From contig CM022946.1 of the NCBI GenBank assembly GCA_012931725.1, positions 140,119,999 to 140,183,998 on the forward strand: DNA of 64,000 bases. Reading direction: 5' to 3'. Positions 55,501 to 64,000 of the stretch are shown here, one piece after another (position 1 is the stretch's first letter; each line of letters begins with the position of its first letter). The notes under the pieces are model-generated. The model saw nothing but the letters and a program-made list of their open reading frames with translations, searched no databases and was not told the origin of the DNA. A program made the translations under genes and the position numbers. This DNA is from Litsea cubeba (lineage: Eukaryota; Streptophyta; Magnoliopsida; Laurales; Lauraceae).

Positions 55501-55952
55501 AAGACCAAGAAGCTGTACAAGAAAATGCTGCTGACCCAGCACCTCTCATTACTCCAGTGGAAATCAACTATGTTGAGCCACAAAGAGTTGATGAAGAAGA
55601 AGATTTGGCTCCCATGCCTGATCTTGAAGAATATGCAAGGATCTTGCAGCATCTCGCTCTAGAACAAGAGCAAGAACGCGTTAACGAGCCTCCTCGCAAT
55701 CCAGAGCCTGAAGTCCCTGAAGACCACCAGGTACATTCTCCCTTAACTCCTGAAAATGGAGAAAATTGCTGGATAGACAATTCTCTTACATCCGAGGATG
55801 AGTCTGACTCCGATCAGGCGACGTCTCCCGTCAGAGCTTCCTGTAATGTGATATTCGGGATTATAGCTCTCCCGAAGCATCGTCTGATGAGAGCACTTAC
55901 ACTCCGGCGATGCCTAGCAATGTATCTTCTGAAGCCACCTCGTCTCACGTGA
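52533..55952 (+). CDS. gag: Tat Gag and acidic region (element C)
   Basis: ATG at 52533 in AACAATGGC is a good plant start context; an in-frame ATG at 52491 is weaker. The N-terminal ~480 residues are basic and Ser/Pro/Arg-rich. The retrotransposon gag (capsid-like) domain is at ~53985-54300, including TLKGTAFDWYSTLPE and LCSLKQGENESTYDF. A Lys-rich linker and the CX2HX4HX4C knuckle (~54755-54800) follow, then a strongly Asp/Glu-rich region (~55320-55840). The homologous frame leaves at a 1-base deletion near 55851 (compared with 1499-1504), so residues after that point are out of frame. This shows the full gag missing from the left edge of the window. The acidic stretch has no recognised function. 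Confidence 0.85.
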   Translation: MAASLTITFDENKHQVMLQHKQTTRTYKPPISCRSINSLGNSLNSGSTSTPRTIVFGTLGPFPLPEEQTAPSKKQKLASQRVTTMAPKASTRRPEARGSPTKPRPANDQVYPKTWSPRPSPKQRRSQTSTKPAFLAPLKENQFYPLAYMKEERPISNLTLKSTQHEPACSYKPKIKSCITRPLQAPAKAYKPAVRPFISTGAELQKFKASLQQAKDRVRILSLPSYKENRLGCCAQGSTSFIVKAQPELTKAQIARRIRRRASYRQKRLEKQRTQPPTLQVSPKWVEKERPNQVAAVHMVGKTRRRQKSATKIHVRRPMTRSVSRTRRHSEESPAPSSKGQQSDPSSSSSSKRMSPSSVTRTVSSFESRRMNVLATNSEPPPRNPPPKDAITRIQQLEQGQQRIETLMENLLLAFQNQANNEPPPNHQDDEVNGEENESRALTKKDVDSILAKAKEEDILKEHGIKPPYPLWMDSVPFPTKFKHPTLQTYTGKGSARQHVIHFKILTGAIVDQDALKIRLFASTLKGTAFDWYSTLPEDSIQNWAMLETRFLTHFKGEDHPATMAQLCSLKQGENESTYDFIHKCKAMAYKCSDVLPQASLVDICRNNMRARIRSMIIGNKSKNMGELLEASMEAETVIKDLNSQKSSRKEPTAIATSKPKKKEVLNVQTKSAPQPPKKAENKAAGKRPELSDAFKGRVEKKYPFDEDVDEIFGALVANGKLTLPEPKRPGDVGKTNDPRYCPYHQMISHPLNQCFVVREKINEMWKNGVITFDKNYGPASVNMVTCGQTSKSPKKKITTSFKVINSIQASEELVPYPTPDGQPIWVHPDLLEDENWEVMKTKPTAQQRRQARKHLLKLKRQEKTQPKQEVKEKAEASSTASLEATKTSLPETSKGVRKFTLSDFMPPQFKEAMQEASYSCNSIVGFSIDGYESSDTDDGFESNYTDEWEESLETGEYLSDEEWVPESHLMPVIWYNPLQPQGSWSDDEEDQEAVQENAADPAPLITPVEINYVEPQRVDEEEDLAPMPDLEEYARILQHLALEQEQERVNEPPRNPEPEVPEDHQVHSPLTPENGENCWIDNSLTSEDESDSDQATSPVRASCNVIFGIIALPKHRLMRALTLRRCLAMYLLKPPRLT

Positions 55953-57723
55953 CTTTCACCGAGATGACACCCCCTCAGGTTTCTTCTCCTGAGACTGTGA
56001 CTTCAAAGTTTACACCCTTCCTGACTGAAGAATTCCCAGCCATTGATGCTTGGGATGATGAATTAGTCAACGAAGAAGAAAGGTTGCTGGATGCTGTTCA
56101 GGACTTGTTCCCGGAAAATGCTCCGTGTAACACAATCACTGAGGATGGCAACTCTACTGCTGATTCATCCTCAGCAAATGAAAAACGACAGCCTCTTGAT
56201 CCTGAAGACAATATTCCAAACGAAGACCCTTCTCAAGAAGCTCTCGAAGTTGGTAGAGGCACCTGCCCTGGCCGGGACTACCACAAAAATTACAACCAAT
56301 CTTCCTTTACATATGTAAATCCTTCGGGAAAAGATGTTGTAAGCGCCCCTAGTGGCAACAATGATGAACATGCAGGCCCTAAGGAGGCTTTCAAGTATGA
56401 CTTGATTGAACACTTCAAGCACATACCTGCACGTCTGCACATCCTAGATTTGTTGCGAATGTCTCCGCACACTCGTGATAATCTCATCTCTGAATTACAA
56501 AAGATGAATGAGGATGTCGACAAATATGCCGCGCAAGTCCTCCAAATTGAAATGGATTACCGGGTCAAAAACTCAGAAGCCTCCTCAAAGGGAGAAAAGA
56601 AGAAAACTGAGGGATCATGCATTGAATGCCTCTCGGTTAAAAAAGCTGCCAATGCAACCATCGCCTTCACAAAGGACGACCTCCTACTTGGAGAAACCAG
56701 GCATAACCGACCCCTGTACTTCACAGGGTATATCAAGGAAATGCCTATGCACAGAGTTCAGATCGACCCAGGTTCTGCACTCAACCTCATCTCCACATCG
56801 GCTCTTGAAGAGTTGGGCATCCCACCCAGCAAGTTGAGCCACACATCTGTATCTATCTTTGGATACGTTGGGAGTACTCAAAGGCCTATTGGCAAAGTCA
56901 GGTTCAATTTGCAGATCGGTGATCTTATCTCTGAGGTTACTGTGTATGCAATAAAAACCCCTTCATGCTACAACATCCTTCTCGGACGCCCTTGGATCCA
57001 CGAGAATGGTGTTGTCCCTTCAACTCTACATCAATGCATCAAGTTTGTTGGCGACGACGGCATGATACATCGAGTCTTTGCGGACAGAAAACCCTTCAAA
57101 GGTAAAGAAGTCCACTTCGCAGACTCACAGATGTATGAAGGTGAAAAAGAAGAAGAGGAGAAGCACACAGCACCCTTTGCCGAAAATCTCCAGAAAGATA
57201 AAGGCAAGGCTCCTCAACAATCGCCGAAAGAAAACAAATCATCCGGTAAATCTGAAGAGAGCATTCAAACTCCCTTCACCATCTCCCTCAAACCTTCAAA
57301 GCCTTTGGTCATCACAACTAAAGTGAAAAAGGCAAAGCAAAAGCCTGGGGGCAAATTTGTTCTCTCTTTCGTGTCTATCATGCAAGACACGGACTCGGAT
57401 TCAGAGCTAGAAGACGACGCATCGTCAAGCCAAGCTGACACTCAGCAAGTTCAGCCTGCTCTCACTCCAATGGAGACAACTTCTGACATAGAAGATCCTA
57501 CGTCAGCTTCCTTTGTTGTTCCAGCAACTTCAGCAAAGGAAAAGCCCATCTTCTTCCATAGATCGGATGCTTCTTCATCAAACTCCATGCTTGAACCTTT
57601 CCAAAATAAAGGTATGCCTCAACTATCCTTATACAGTTCTGTGGCACAAGCTATTATGAAGAAAATGGGCTATGATGCTCAAAACCCAGTCGGTTTGGGA
57701 GAAGGACGCGGTATTCTCACGCA
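55853..57723 (+). pseudogene. Element C polyprotein: acidic region end, protease, G-patch (frame-shifted segment)
   Basis: It continues the polyprotein in another frame after the 1-base deletion near 55851. It contains the protease-like DPGSALNLI segment (~56766) and the start of the G-patch (MGYDAQNPVGLGEGRG, ~57667-57714). A second 1-base deletion near 57724 (CACGCATT against CACGCCATT in element B) ends it. Closely similar to element B over its whole length. In element B the same region is open, so the lesions are private to this copy. Confidence 0.85.
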
Positions 57724-60129
57724 TTGGGGCCCGTCTTGACCAAAAGCCAGCTGGAAGATTGGATACTCTACGACTATGTAGAAAAGTCTTCACAGGGGTT
57801 AGGGTATGATCCCGACACTCCCCTGAGACAGTTGACACAAAGGCTTAAAAGTCAATATACTGACCAAGCCTCAACATCTCAAGTCCATGAAGACATCGAT
57901 CTCCCTGGATATCTCTTTGATGAGTCACCTGACAAAGATCCAGGAAGCTCATCCAATTGGCACGATTTCTCTGAGAATGAAGAGGAGTTGTCCGATGGCA
58001 CAGACGTGTGGTCTTCTGACCCAGAAGAACCCTCATCTCCAAAAGAAGTAGCCTACTTCGACCCGGTTTCAACAGGCGATTGGGATCATCTCATAGCAAG
58101 CCTTGGGGAAATTACCGATCAAGAAGACCCGTGGAAAGGAACAAAACCTTGGTCTGGAAATGCCTTTGAAACCCCAGAAGGTTTCGTTGAGCTGGAAGCC
58201 TCCGAAAATATTATGGAGGAACCACCTTCGAACCTTCCAACAGAAGATCATGTTCAAAAGATAGACTTGGGAACACCAGATAACCCACATCCTGTATTCA
58301 TAAGCAAGAATATAAAGGATGATGAGTTACCCGAGTATATCGCCTTTCTTCGTAAGTTCGTTGATTGCTTTGCATGGTCTTACGCTGAAATGCCAGGCTT
58401 ACCCCAAAATAGCAATTCACAAACTCAATCTTCAAGAAGACATCAAGCCTGTCAAGCAAGGCCAAAGAAGATTTCGTCCAGATGTGATGGATAAAATTGA
58501 ACAAGAAGTTCAAAAACTCAAAAGCGTCGGCTTCATCCGTGAGGAACAACATCCTGAATGGTTGGCCAACATTGTCCCCGTGACAAAGAAGAACGGGCAG
58601 ATCAGGGTCTGTATTGACTATAGAGACCTGAATGGCGCATGCCCTAAAGATGAATTTCTGCTCCCCATACCAGAGGTAATGATTGATAATACCTGTGGAT
58701 TCGAGCGAATGACATTCATGGATGGTTTCTCTGGCTACAATCAGATAAAGATGCATCCTGAAGATGAAAAACATACATCTTTTCGGACCCCATTTGGCGT
58801 GTATTGCTACACTGTCATGCCATTTGGTCTGAAAAATGCTGGTGCCACATATCAGAGGGCTATGATGAAAATATTCCAAGATATGCAGCACAAGACGGTT
58901 GAATGTTACGTTGATGACCTCGCCGTCAAAAGCAAAAGAAAAGAAGATCATCTCGAAGACCTTCGAGAAGTCTTCCTCCGGCTTCGCAAGCACAAACTGC
59001 GAATGAATCCTTTGAAATGCTTCTTCAGCGTCTCGTCGAGTAAGTTCCTCGGATTCCTAGTTCGGAAAGCTGGAATAGAGCTTGACCCCATAAAAGTCAA
59101 AGCCATTCTAGAAATGCCCTCTCCAAGAACCTTCAGAGAACTCAAAGGGCTTCAAGGGAGATTGGCCTACATCAGACGGTTCATCTCCAATCTTTCGGGG
59201 AAATGCCGTCCATTCTCCCGATTGATGAAAAAAGGTGTAAACTTTGTCTGGGATGCTGACTGTGAAGCTGCTTTCCAAGACATCAAGTCATACCTGACAA
59301 AGCCTCCAGTGTTAGCTGCTCCTACCACTGGAAAACCATTCATCTTGTACACAAGAGCCCTTGATCACTCTTTGGGAGCTCTGCTTGCGCAAGAAAATGA
59401 TCAAAGAAAAGAAGCTGCTCTATATTACCTCAGCCGCATGCTAGTAGGTGCAGAGCATCGCTACTCTCCAGTCGAAAAAGAATGTCTTGCAGTGATGTTC
59501 GCTGTACAAAAGCTGCGTCACTACTTGCTTTCCAACACAGTATACCTGGTCTCGAGAGTCAACCTCTTGAAGGTCCTTGTCACAAAGGCAGGTTCTCTCA
59601 ACGCTCGACTGGCAAAATGGTCCATCCTTCTGTCACAATTTGATATTAGGTATGTACCACAAAAGGCAATCAAAGGGCAAGCTCTAGCGGACTTCCTCGC
59701 AGAGCATCCATTGCCTAAAGATTCTCCACTCAGAGATGATCTCCCAGACGAACCAGTCTACAATGTGGAGACTTTCTCGCAAAGTGCCTCCTGGGACATG
59801 TACTTTGACGGTGCAACCAGGACAAACGAAAAAAGACAGTTGATCTCGGGAGTTGGCATCCTTTTTGTTAGCCCCGACAAATATATGATTCCATACGCTT
59901 TTTCACTACTGGAACCATGCACAAATAACGCAGCTGAATATCAAGCTCCGATCCTAGGATTGGAACTCGCCATCGAATCCGGTATCACCATGCTGGAAGT
60001 CTTTGGAGACTCTCAACTGATCGTCAACCAGATGAATCAGAAATTTGAAGTCAGGAAGCCAGATTTACTGCCTTACTACAACAAAGCACAATCGCTTCTG
60101 CAAAAGTTTGACATCTGTCACATCACCCA
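57724..60129 (+). pseudogene. pol: Element C polyprotein: RT, RNase H, truncated second RNase H
   Basis: A further frameshift near 58402 (two bases lost relative to 4048-4053) separates a linker segment from reverse transcriptase, which is open from there. RT has YVDD at 58907-58918. The first RNase H is at ~59330-59680. The archaeal-type second RNase H starts at ~59795 (WDMYFDG) and is cut after CHITH at about 60129, before its last catalytic Asp. Integrase is missing. The frame that runs on to 60310 is antisense copia sequence, not element C. Three frameshifts plus the truncation make this copy inactive. Confidence 0.88.
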
Positions 60130-61021
60130 CTTGGCCAGTAGTTGGAACATATTCCAACTTTACCTCACCGTCTGCAACCTTTTCCTTGAGAAAGTGATAG
60201 CGGATTGCAACATGCTTCATTCTAGAATGCTGAACAGGATTCTTAGAGATATGAATTGCACTTGTGTTGTCATAGAGGATCGGCGTAGGATCCGTTGTTG
60301 GAACTCCTAGATCAGAGAGCATTTGCCGCATCCATAACACTTGCGTACAACAAGTTACCGCTGCAATATATTCCACTTCCGCCGTAGAAAGGGATACTGA
60401 ATCTTGTTTCTTACTGTGCCATGCCACCAACCTTTCACCGAGATAGAATGCACCACCGCTTGTACTCTTGCGATCATCTATACATCCAGCCCAATCGGCG
60501 TCAGAGTATGCAACAAGAGTGAAGGATTTGCCTTTAGGATACCAAATGCCAAGCTCCATGGTACCTTTCAGATATCGAAATATCCTTTTTACTGCTGTAA
60601 GGTGTGTCTCAGTTGGTGATGCTTGAAATCGAGCCACCATACATACTGCTTGCAGAAGATCCGGTCTTGTAGCAGTCAAATAAAGCAAGCTTCCTATCAT
60701 AGAACGATAAGTGGTGTGATCAACGGTCGAACCCTTATCATCTTTGCTTAGCTTTGTGTTCGTTGTCATTGGTGTGCTCACTGGCTTGCTGTCTTCCATG
60801 TTAAAACGCTTCAGCATTTCCTTGATGTATTTCATCTGTGATATGAAGATACCATGTTTCGGCTGCTGAACTTGTAAACCAAGGAAGAACTTTAGTTCTC
60901 CAAGCATTGACATCTCAAATTCTTTCTTCATCTCTTCAGCAAAATTCCTGCACATTTCCTCATCATTGCCGCCAAAGATTATGTCATCGACATAAACAAT
61001 GACAACCAGCTGTTTGCTCAA
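60130..61021 (-). pseudogene. SIRE-like copia RT C-terminus and RNase H, truncated
   Basis: On -, the frame begins just after the nonsense codon at 61034-61036, in phase with the preceding RT frame. YVDDIIFGG (~60985) is the RT catalytic motif. Further on come LTATRPDL, the RNase H DADWAG and STSGG (~60480) and STAEVEYIA (~60375). The sequence follows the family to about EYVPTTGQ and then runs into element C reverse complement at ~60130, so the last residues of RNase H and the 3' LTR are lost. Reverse transcription and RNA degradation would be its roles; it is inactive here. Confidence 0.85.
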
Positions 61022-61033
61022 CTGTGTTTTGAC

Positions 61034-62217
61034 TTAAAGATTGCTATCAACCAGTCCTTTTCCAAAGCCGATCTTGCGGAGATAGAGGTCCAGCCTTGCA
61101 TACCACGCCCTTGGCGCTTGTTTCAGCCCATAAAGAGCCTTTTTCAACTTGCACACTAGGTCTGAATTTTTGCTAATGAGAAAACCATCAGGTTGCTCAA
61201 TGTAGACCTCTTCTTCAAGTAATCCATTCAAGAAGGCTGACTTTACATCCATCTGAAATACCTTGAAGGTTTTGTATGCAGCCAATGCAAGAAACATACG
61301 AATGGCTTCCAGACGAGCCACCGGTGCAAAGGTCTCTTCAAAATCTATGCCTTCAACTTGAGCATAGCCTTTACAAACCAACCTTGCTTTGTTTCGTATG
61401 ACCTGACTATCTTCATTCAGCCTATTCCGAAAGACCCATTTAGTACCAATAACATTCTTATCGGTAGGTCTAGAAATTAGTTCCCATGTGGAGTTCTTCT
61501 CAATTTGCTCCAACTCCTCATGCATAGCTTTTAACCAACTTTCATCGAGACTGGCTTCAGCCACAGTCTTGGGTTCAATGGTGGACACAAGTGAGTAATT
61601 GCTAACTACACTTTGTCTTGTTTTAACACCGGCCTCAGGATCTCCAATGATTTGATCCTTAGGGTGTTGCTCTACCCAAGTGCTTTTCTTTCTAGGTGTA
61701 GCATCCTCTGAGTCATCCTTTGATTTCTCAGAATCATTAGGTTCAGCCACTTCATCATCAATCTCACTTGAGTCGTCATAAACTGGACTGTCATTATGAG
61801 TTACATTCTTTGATTCACGATTTTCATCAATTCTAACATCGGCACTTTCTATGATTTTTCTGGTCCTTTTGTTAAGACATCTGTAAGCCTTACTAGAGGA
61901 GGAGTAACCCAGAAATATACCTTCATCAGCTCTTTCTTCAAATTTGCCCGGATTTTGTTCAAGACACTTGATGTAACACTTGCTACCGAAGACTCTGAAG
62001 TGCTTGACTGTTGCTTTTCTCCTAAACCATAGCTCATAAGGAGTTTTGTCTTCATGTGGCCTGATCAAGCATCGATTCTGAATGTATACAGCCATATGGA
62101 TTGCCTCCTTCCAGTATTTGTCAGCTAGCTTGCTCTCAGTTAGCATTGTGCGAGCCATCTCTTGCACGGTGTGATTTTTCCATTCCACAACTCCATTTTG
62201 CTGTGGAGTTCTAGGGC
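61034..62217 (-). pseudogene. SIRE-like copia integrase C-terminus and RT N-terminus
   Basis: Read on - after a 1-base frameshift near 62218. The integrase part begins at TPQQNGVVEWKNHTVQEM and includes the KTPYELWF and FRVFGSKCY segments. An acidic Ser-rich linker (~61680-61850) follows, then RT from WLKAMHEELEQIEKNSTWEL (~61540). It runs to a TAA at 61034-61036 where relatives carry a Tyr-like codon; the frame then resumes as the next fragment. Only this single nonsense codon separates the RT halves. Confidence 0.85.
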
Positions 62218-63453
62218 TGAATATTGTCTTTGAATGCCATGGTGCTCACAATAGTTAGTGAACTCTTCAGATGTGGATTCACCTCCTCGATCAGACCTTA
62301 AAATCTTGATACGTTTTCCAAGCATATTTTCAACCTGTGCTTTAAACACTTTAAAAAGATCAAGTGCTTGATGTTTATGCTTAAGAAACAATACCCATGT
62401 CATACGAGTATAATCATCAATGCATAACATAAAATACTTATCTCCATTGGTGCTTTGAGTTCGCATCGGTCCACAGAGATCAGTGTGCACTAGCTCAAGA
62501 GGTTTCTTTGAATGATGCTCCTTTGACTTGAACATTACCCTCGTTTGCTTTCCCTTTTGGCAAGAATCACAAATGGGGTTGGAAGGCTTTTCAACTGTAG
62601 ACATACCTCTGACAGCCTTTGAATTGCAAATCTTTGACATGTTATCAAAGTTTAGATGCCCAAGGCGTTTGTGCCACAACCAACTTTCCTCTGTCCGACT
62701 CATCAAGCAAGTCTTTTCAGCTCCATCTGACAATGTATAGAGATTTCCAGCGGTCCTAGATCCAGTAGCCACTGTTTTGCCGTTGCTACACTTCTTAATA
62801 GCAAACCCATCTTTAGTGAAGACAACTTCGTGGCCTTTGTCACAGATCTGGCTCACACTAAGCAAGTTGTGTCTCAGTCCAGACACATATAAGACCTCTT
62901 CTGATCTGATCTTGTTTGCCTTTAGCTGAACAACACCTTTTCCGCAGATTTTGGCACCATCATTGTTACCAAACTTCACTGATCCGCCTTCATAGTGCTG
63001 TAATTTGACGAATTTTTCCTTATCACCTGTCATATGGCTTGAACAGCCACTATCAAGGACCCATGGTGCTGCCTTCTTTTGTGCATTGAATGCCATTTGC
63101 ACAATGAGAGATTCCTTGGAATTATCTTCCCTTTTCTCTGCCCTCCATGCCTTAACTAACTTGGGTTTCTTTTCAACCTGAAATTGGTTAGCAATAGGCA
63201 ACCTACAATCCCTAGTCAAGTGTCCATAATTATGACACTTATAGCACTCAATTTTATGGCTGTTTAGGATTGAAAAAGGGTTCCTAGTCACAAATGGGCT
63301 GTTTTTAACATAGAATTTGCATTCAGCCCTTTTATGTCCATATCTATTGCAATGATAACAGTAACCATAAAATTTGAATCTTCTTTGTGGCTGGTTAGAC
63401 TTCATTTCCTTTCTCACATGAATGGACTCTTTTCTAGGCTGGGTGGGCTTCAC
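62140..63453 (-). pseudogene. SIRE-like copia zinc knuckles, protease, integrase core
   Basis: On -, two CX2CX4HX4C knuckles (CYHCNRYGHKRAEC ~63340 and CYKCHNYGHLTRDC ~63230) are followed by the aspartic protease DSGCSSHMTG (~63045). The GAG-pre-integrase segment WHKRLGHLNFDNMSK is at ~62660. The integrase core has HTDLCGP (~62485) and SDRGGE (~62290). It is frameshifted at both ends: near 63460 against the Gag coiled coil, and near 62218 within integrase. All catalytic residues in this stretch look intact. Confidence 0.85.
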
Positions 63454-64000
63454 AGGTTTTGTCTTTCAGGAGGTGTAATCTTAGAGGATTCTCCATTCTC
63501 AAATCCTAGACCAAATTTGAAGTGAGGAGGCCTTTGAACTTTCAGTATTTCATTTAGCTTCAATGTTCCATTGATTGCTCGGAATTCCTTGAGCTTTTGA
63601 TTCATTTGTATATTTTCAGTCCTTGCTCCAAGGATTTCATTCTCAAGTTTCACCACTTCCTCAGTTTTGGTACTGATTTGTATTTCTAGGACTTCTACCA
63701 TTCTTTTATATTCTTCAACTTGAGTTTTCAAAGCAATAACTGAACTTTCAGATTCATGAAGAAGTTTCAGATTTTTCTTACTTGTTTTTCGTTCCATGCT
63801 AAGCTCCTCAAGTGCGGCAATGAGTTCTTCTTCAAGATTGACCTCAGCCTCCTCTTCCTCTTCCGGCTCTTGCTCCTCTTCTTTTTCAACAGTAACCATG
63901 AAGAGAGCTTCAGTTGCCTCGGCTGATTCATCATCGTCTGAAGTTTCAGACGTGCTGTCATTATATTGATTGATGAAGCTTTTTGCTTTGCCCCTCTTTC
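63450..64000 (-). CDS. gag: SIRE-like copia Gag, C-terminal coiled coil (partial)
   Basis: The frame is open from the window edge down to 63450. A very acidic stretch (EEEQEPEEEEEAEVN, ~63840) is followed by about 100 residues of heptad-like Leu/Ile/Val pattern, consistent with coiled coil. It ends with LNEILKVQRPPHFKFGLGFE, the GLG(F/Y) segment that precedes the zinc knuckles in SIRE-like Gag. A 1-base frameshift separates it from the knuckles. The N-terminal capsid part lies beyond the window. Confidence 0.75.
   Translation of the reverse strand, partial: KRGKAKSFINQYNDSTSETSDDDESAEATEALFMVTVEKEEEQEPEEEEEAEVNLEEELIAALEELSMERKTSKKNLKLLHESESSVIALKTQVEEYKRMVEVLEIQISTKTEEVVKLENEILGARTENIQMNQKLKEFRAINGTLKLNEILKVQRPPHFKFGLGFENGESSKITPPERQNL

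Larger units (their letters stand above)
48001..60130 (+). mobile_element. Ty3/gypsy Tat-lineage element C, 3' end missing
   Basis: A 5' LTR (48001-50632), primer binding site (50636), repeat-rich leader and gag-pol from 52533. It breaks off at about 60130 inside the second RNase H, where an inverted copia element takes over. The antisense gene, 3' UTR and 3' LTR are missing. It inserted into the MULE transposase; CTCGC (47996-48000) is the expected target duplication, but its partner was lost. Confidence 0.9.
60130..64000 (-). mobile_element. SIRE-like Ty1/copia element on the - strand, truncated at its 3' end
   Basis: Read from 64000 down to 60130: gag C-terminal coiled coil, two zinc knuckles, protease, integrase, reverse transcriptase and RNase H. 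It stops shortly after the last conserved RNase H motif, at the join with element C. The 3' LTR is missing and the 5' part lies right of the window. SIRE/Maximus affinity is inferred from the two knuckles, the coiled-coil Gag with a GLGFE motif and RT segments such as WVFRNRLNEDSQVIRNKARL. Confidence 0.85.

Noticed and set aside
60130..60310. Continuation of element C reading frame past 60129
   Set aside because: Compared with element B the sequence diverges completely at CHITH; the rest is the reverse complement of copia RNase H.

Overview
This window is nuclear DNA of a seed plant, most likely an angiosperm with a large, repeat-rich genome. It contains GT-AG introns, plant TATA boxes, a SABATH methyltransferase exon, plant-type LTR retrotransposons (Ty3 Tat lineage, Ty1/copia), a Mutator-like transposase, MITEs and a plant mobile domain (PMD) gene. 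I cannot name the species. There is no intact host gene; nearly everything is a mobile element or a gene remnant.

Layout. 1-17121: 3' part of a Ty3/gypsy Tat-lineage element (element B). It has gag-pol on +, three tandem-repeat blocks, a five-exon antisense gene with its own TATA box, a polypurine tract and a 3' LTR (14828-17121). 17122-19969: 3'-UTR tail and LTR of an older relative (element A), into which B appears to be nested. 19970-20305: last exon of a SABATH methyltransferase, cut by element A. 20306-24053: non-coding DNA with a 98-bp RTE LINE tail flanked by a 15-bp duplication, a MITE with ~80-bp inverted repeats, two exon remnants of pyruvate dehydrogenase E1-alpha, and a mini-CACTA element. 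24054-25832: solo LTR with TTTGG target duplication. 27180-27790: decayed RTE LINE reverse-transcriptase C-terminus on -. 28388-31772: 3' end and LTR of another Ty3 element.

32275-48000: probable Mutator-like element. A PMD-Ulp1 protease gene (+) converges on a mudrA-type transposase (-), with palindromic and tandem repeats between them. A complete 9,027-bp Ty1/copia element (35639-44665, target duplication TCGTC, LTRs ~99.6% identical) splits the protease gene near its end. A second Tat element (element C, 48001-60130) starts inside the transposase with LTR, primer binding site, leader repeats and a frameshifted gag-pol. It stops abruptly in its second RNase H and is fused to a SIRE-like copia element on - (60130-64000), itself truncated at the join.

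The most interesting points are: the PMD domain in two unrelated transposon classes, one fused to a Ulp1 protease inside a MULE; a recently inserted copia copy with a long-dead pol, implying trans-mobilisation; the Tat polyprotein with G-patch and acidic regions; several palindrome arrays; and clean nested-insertion junctions.
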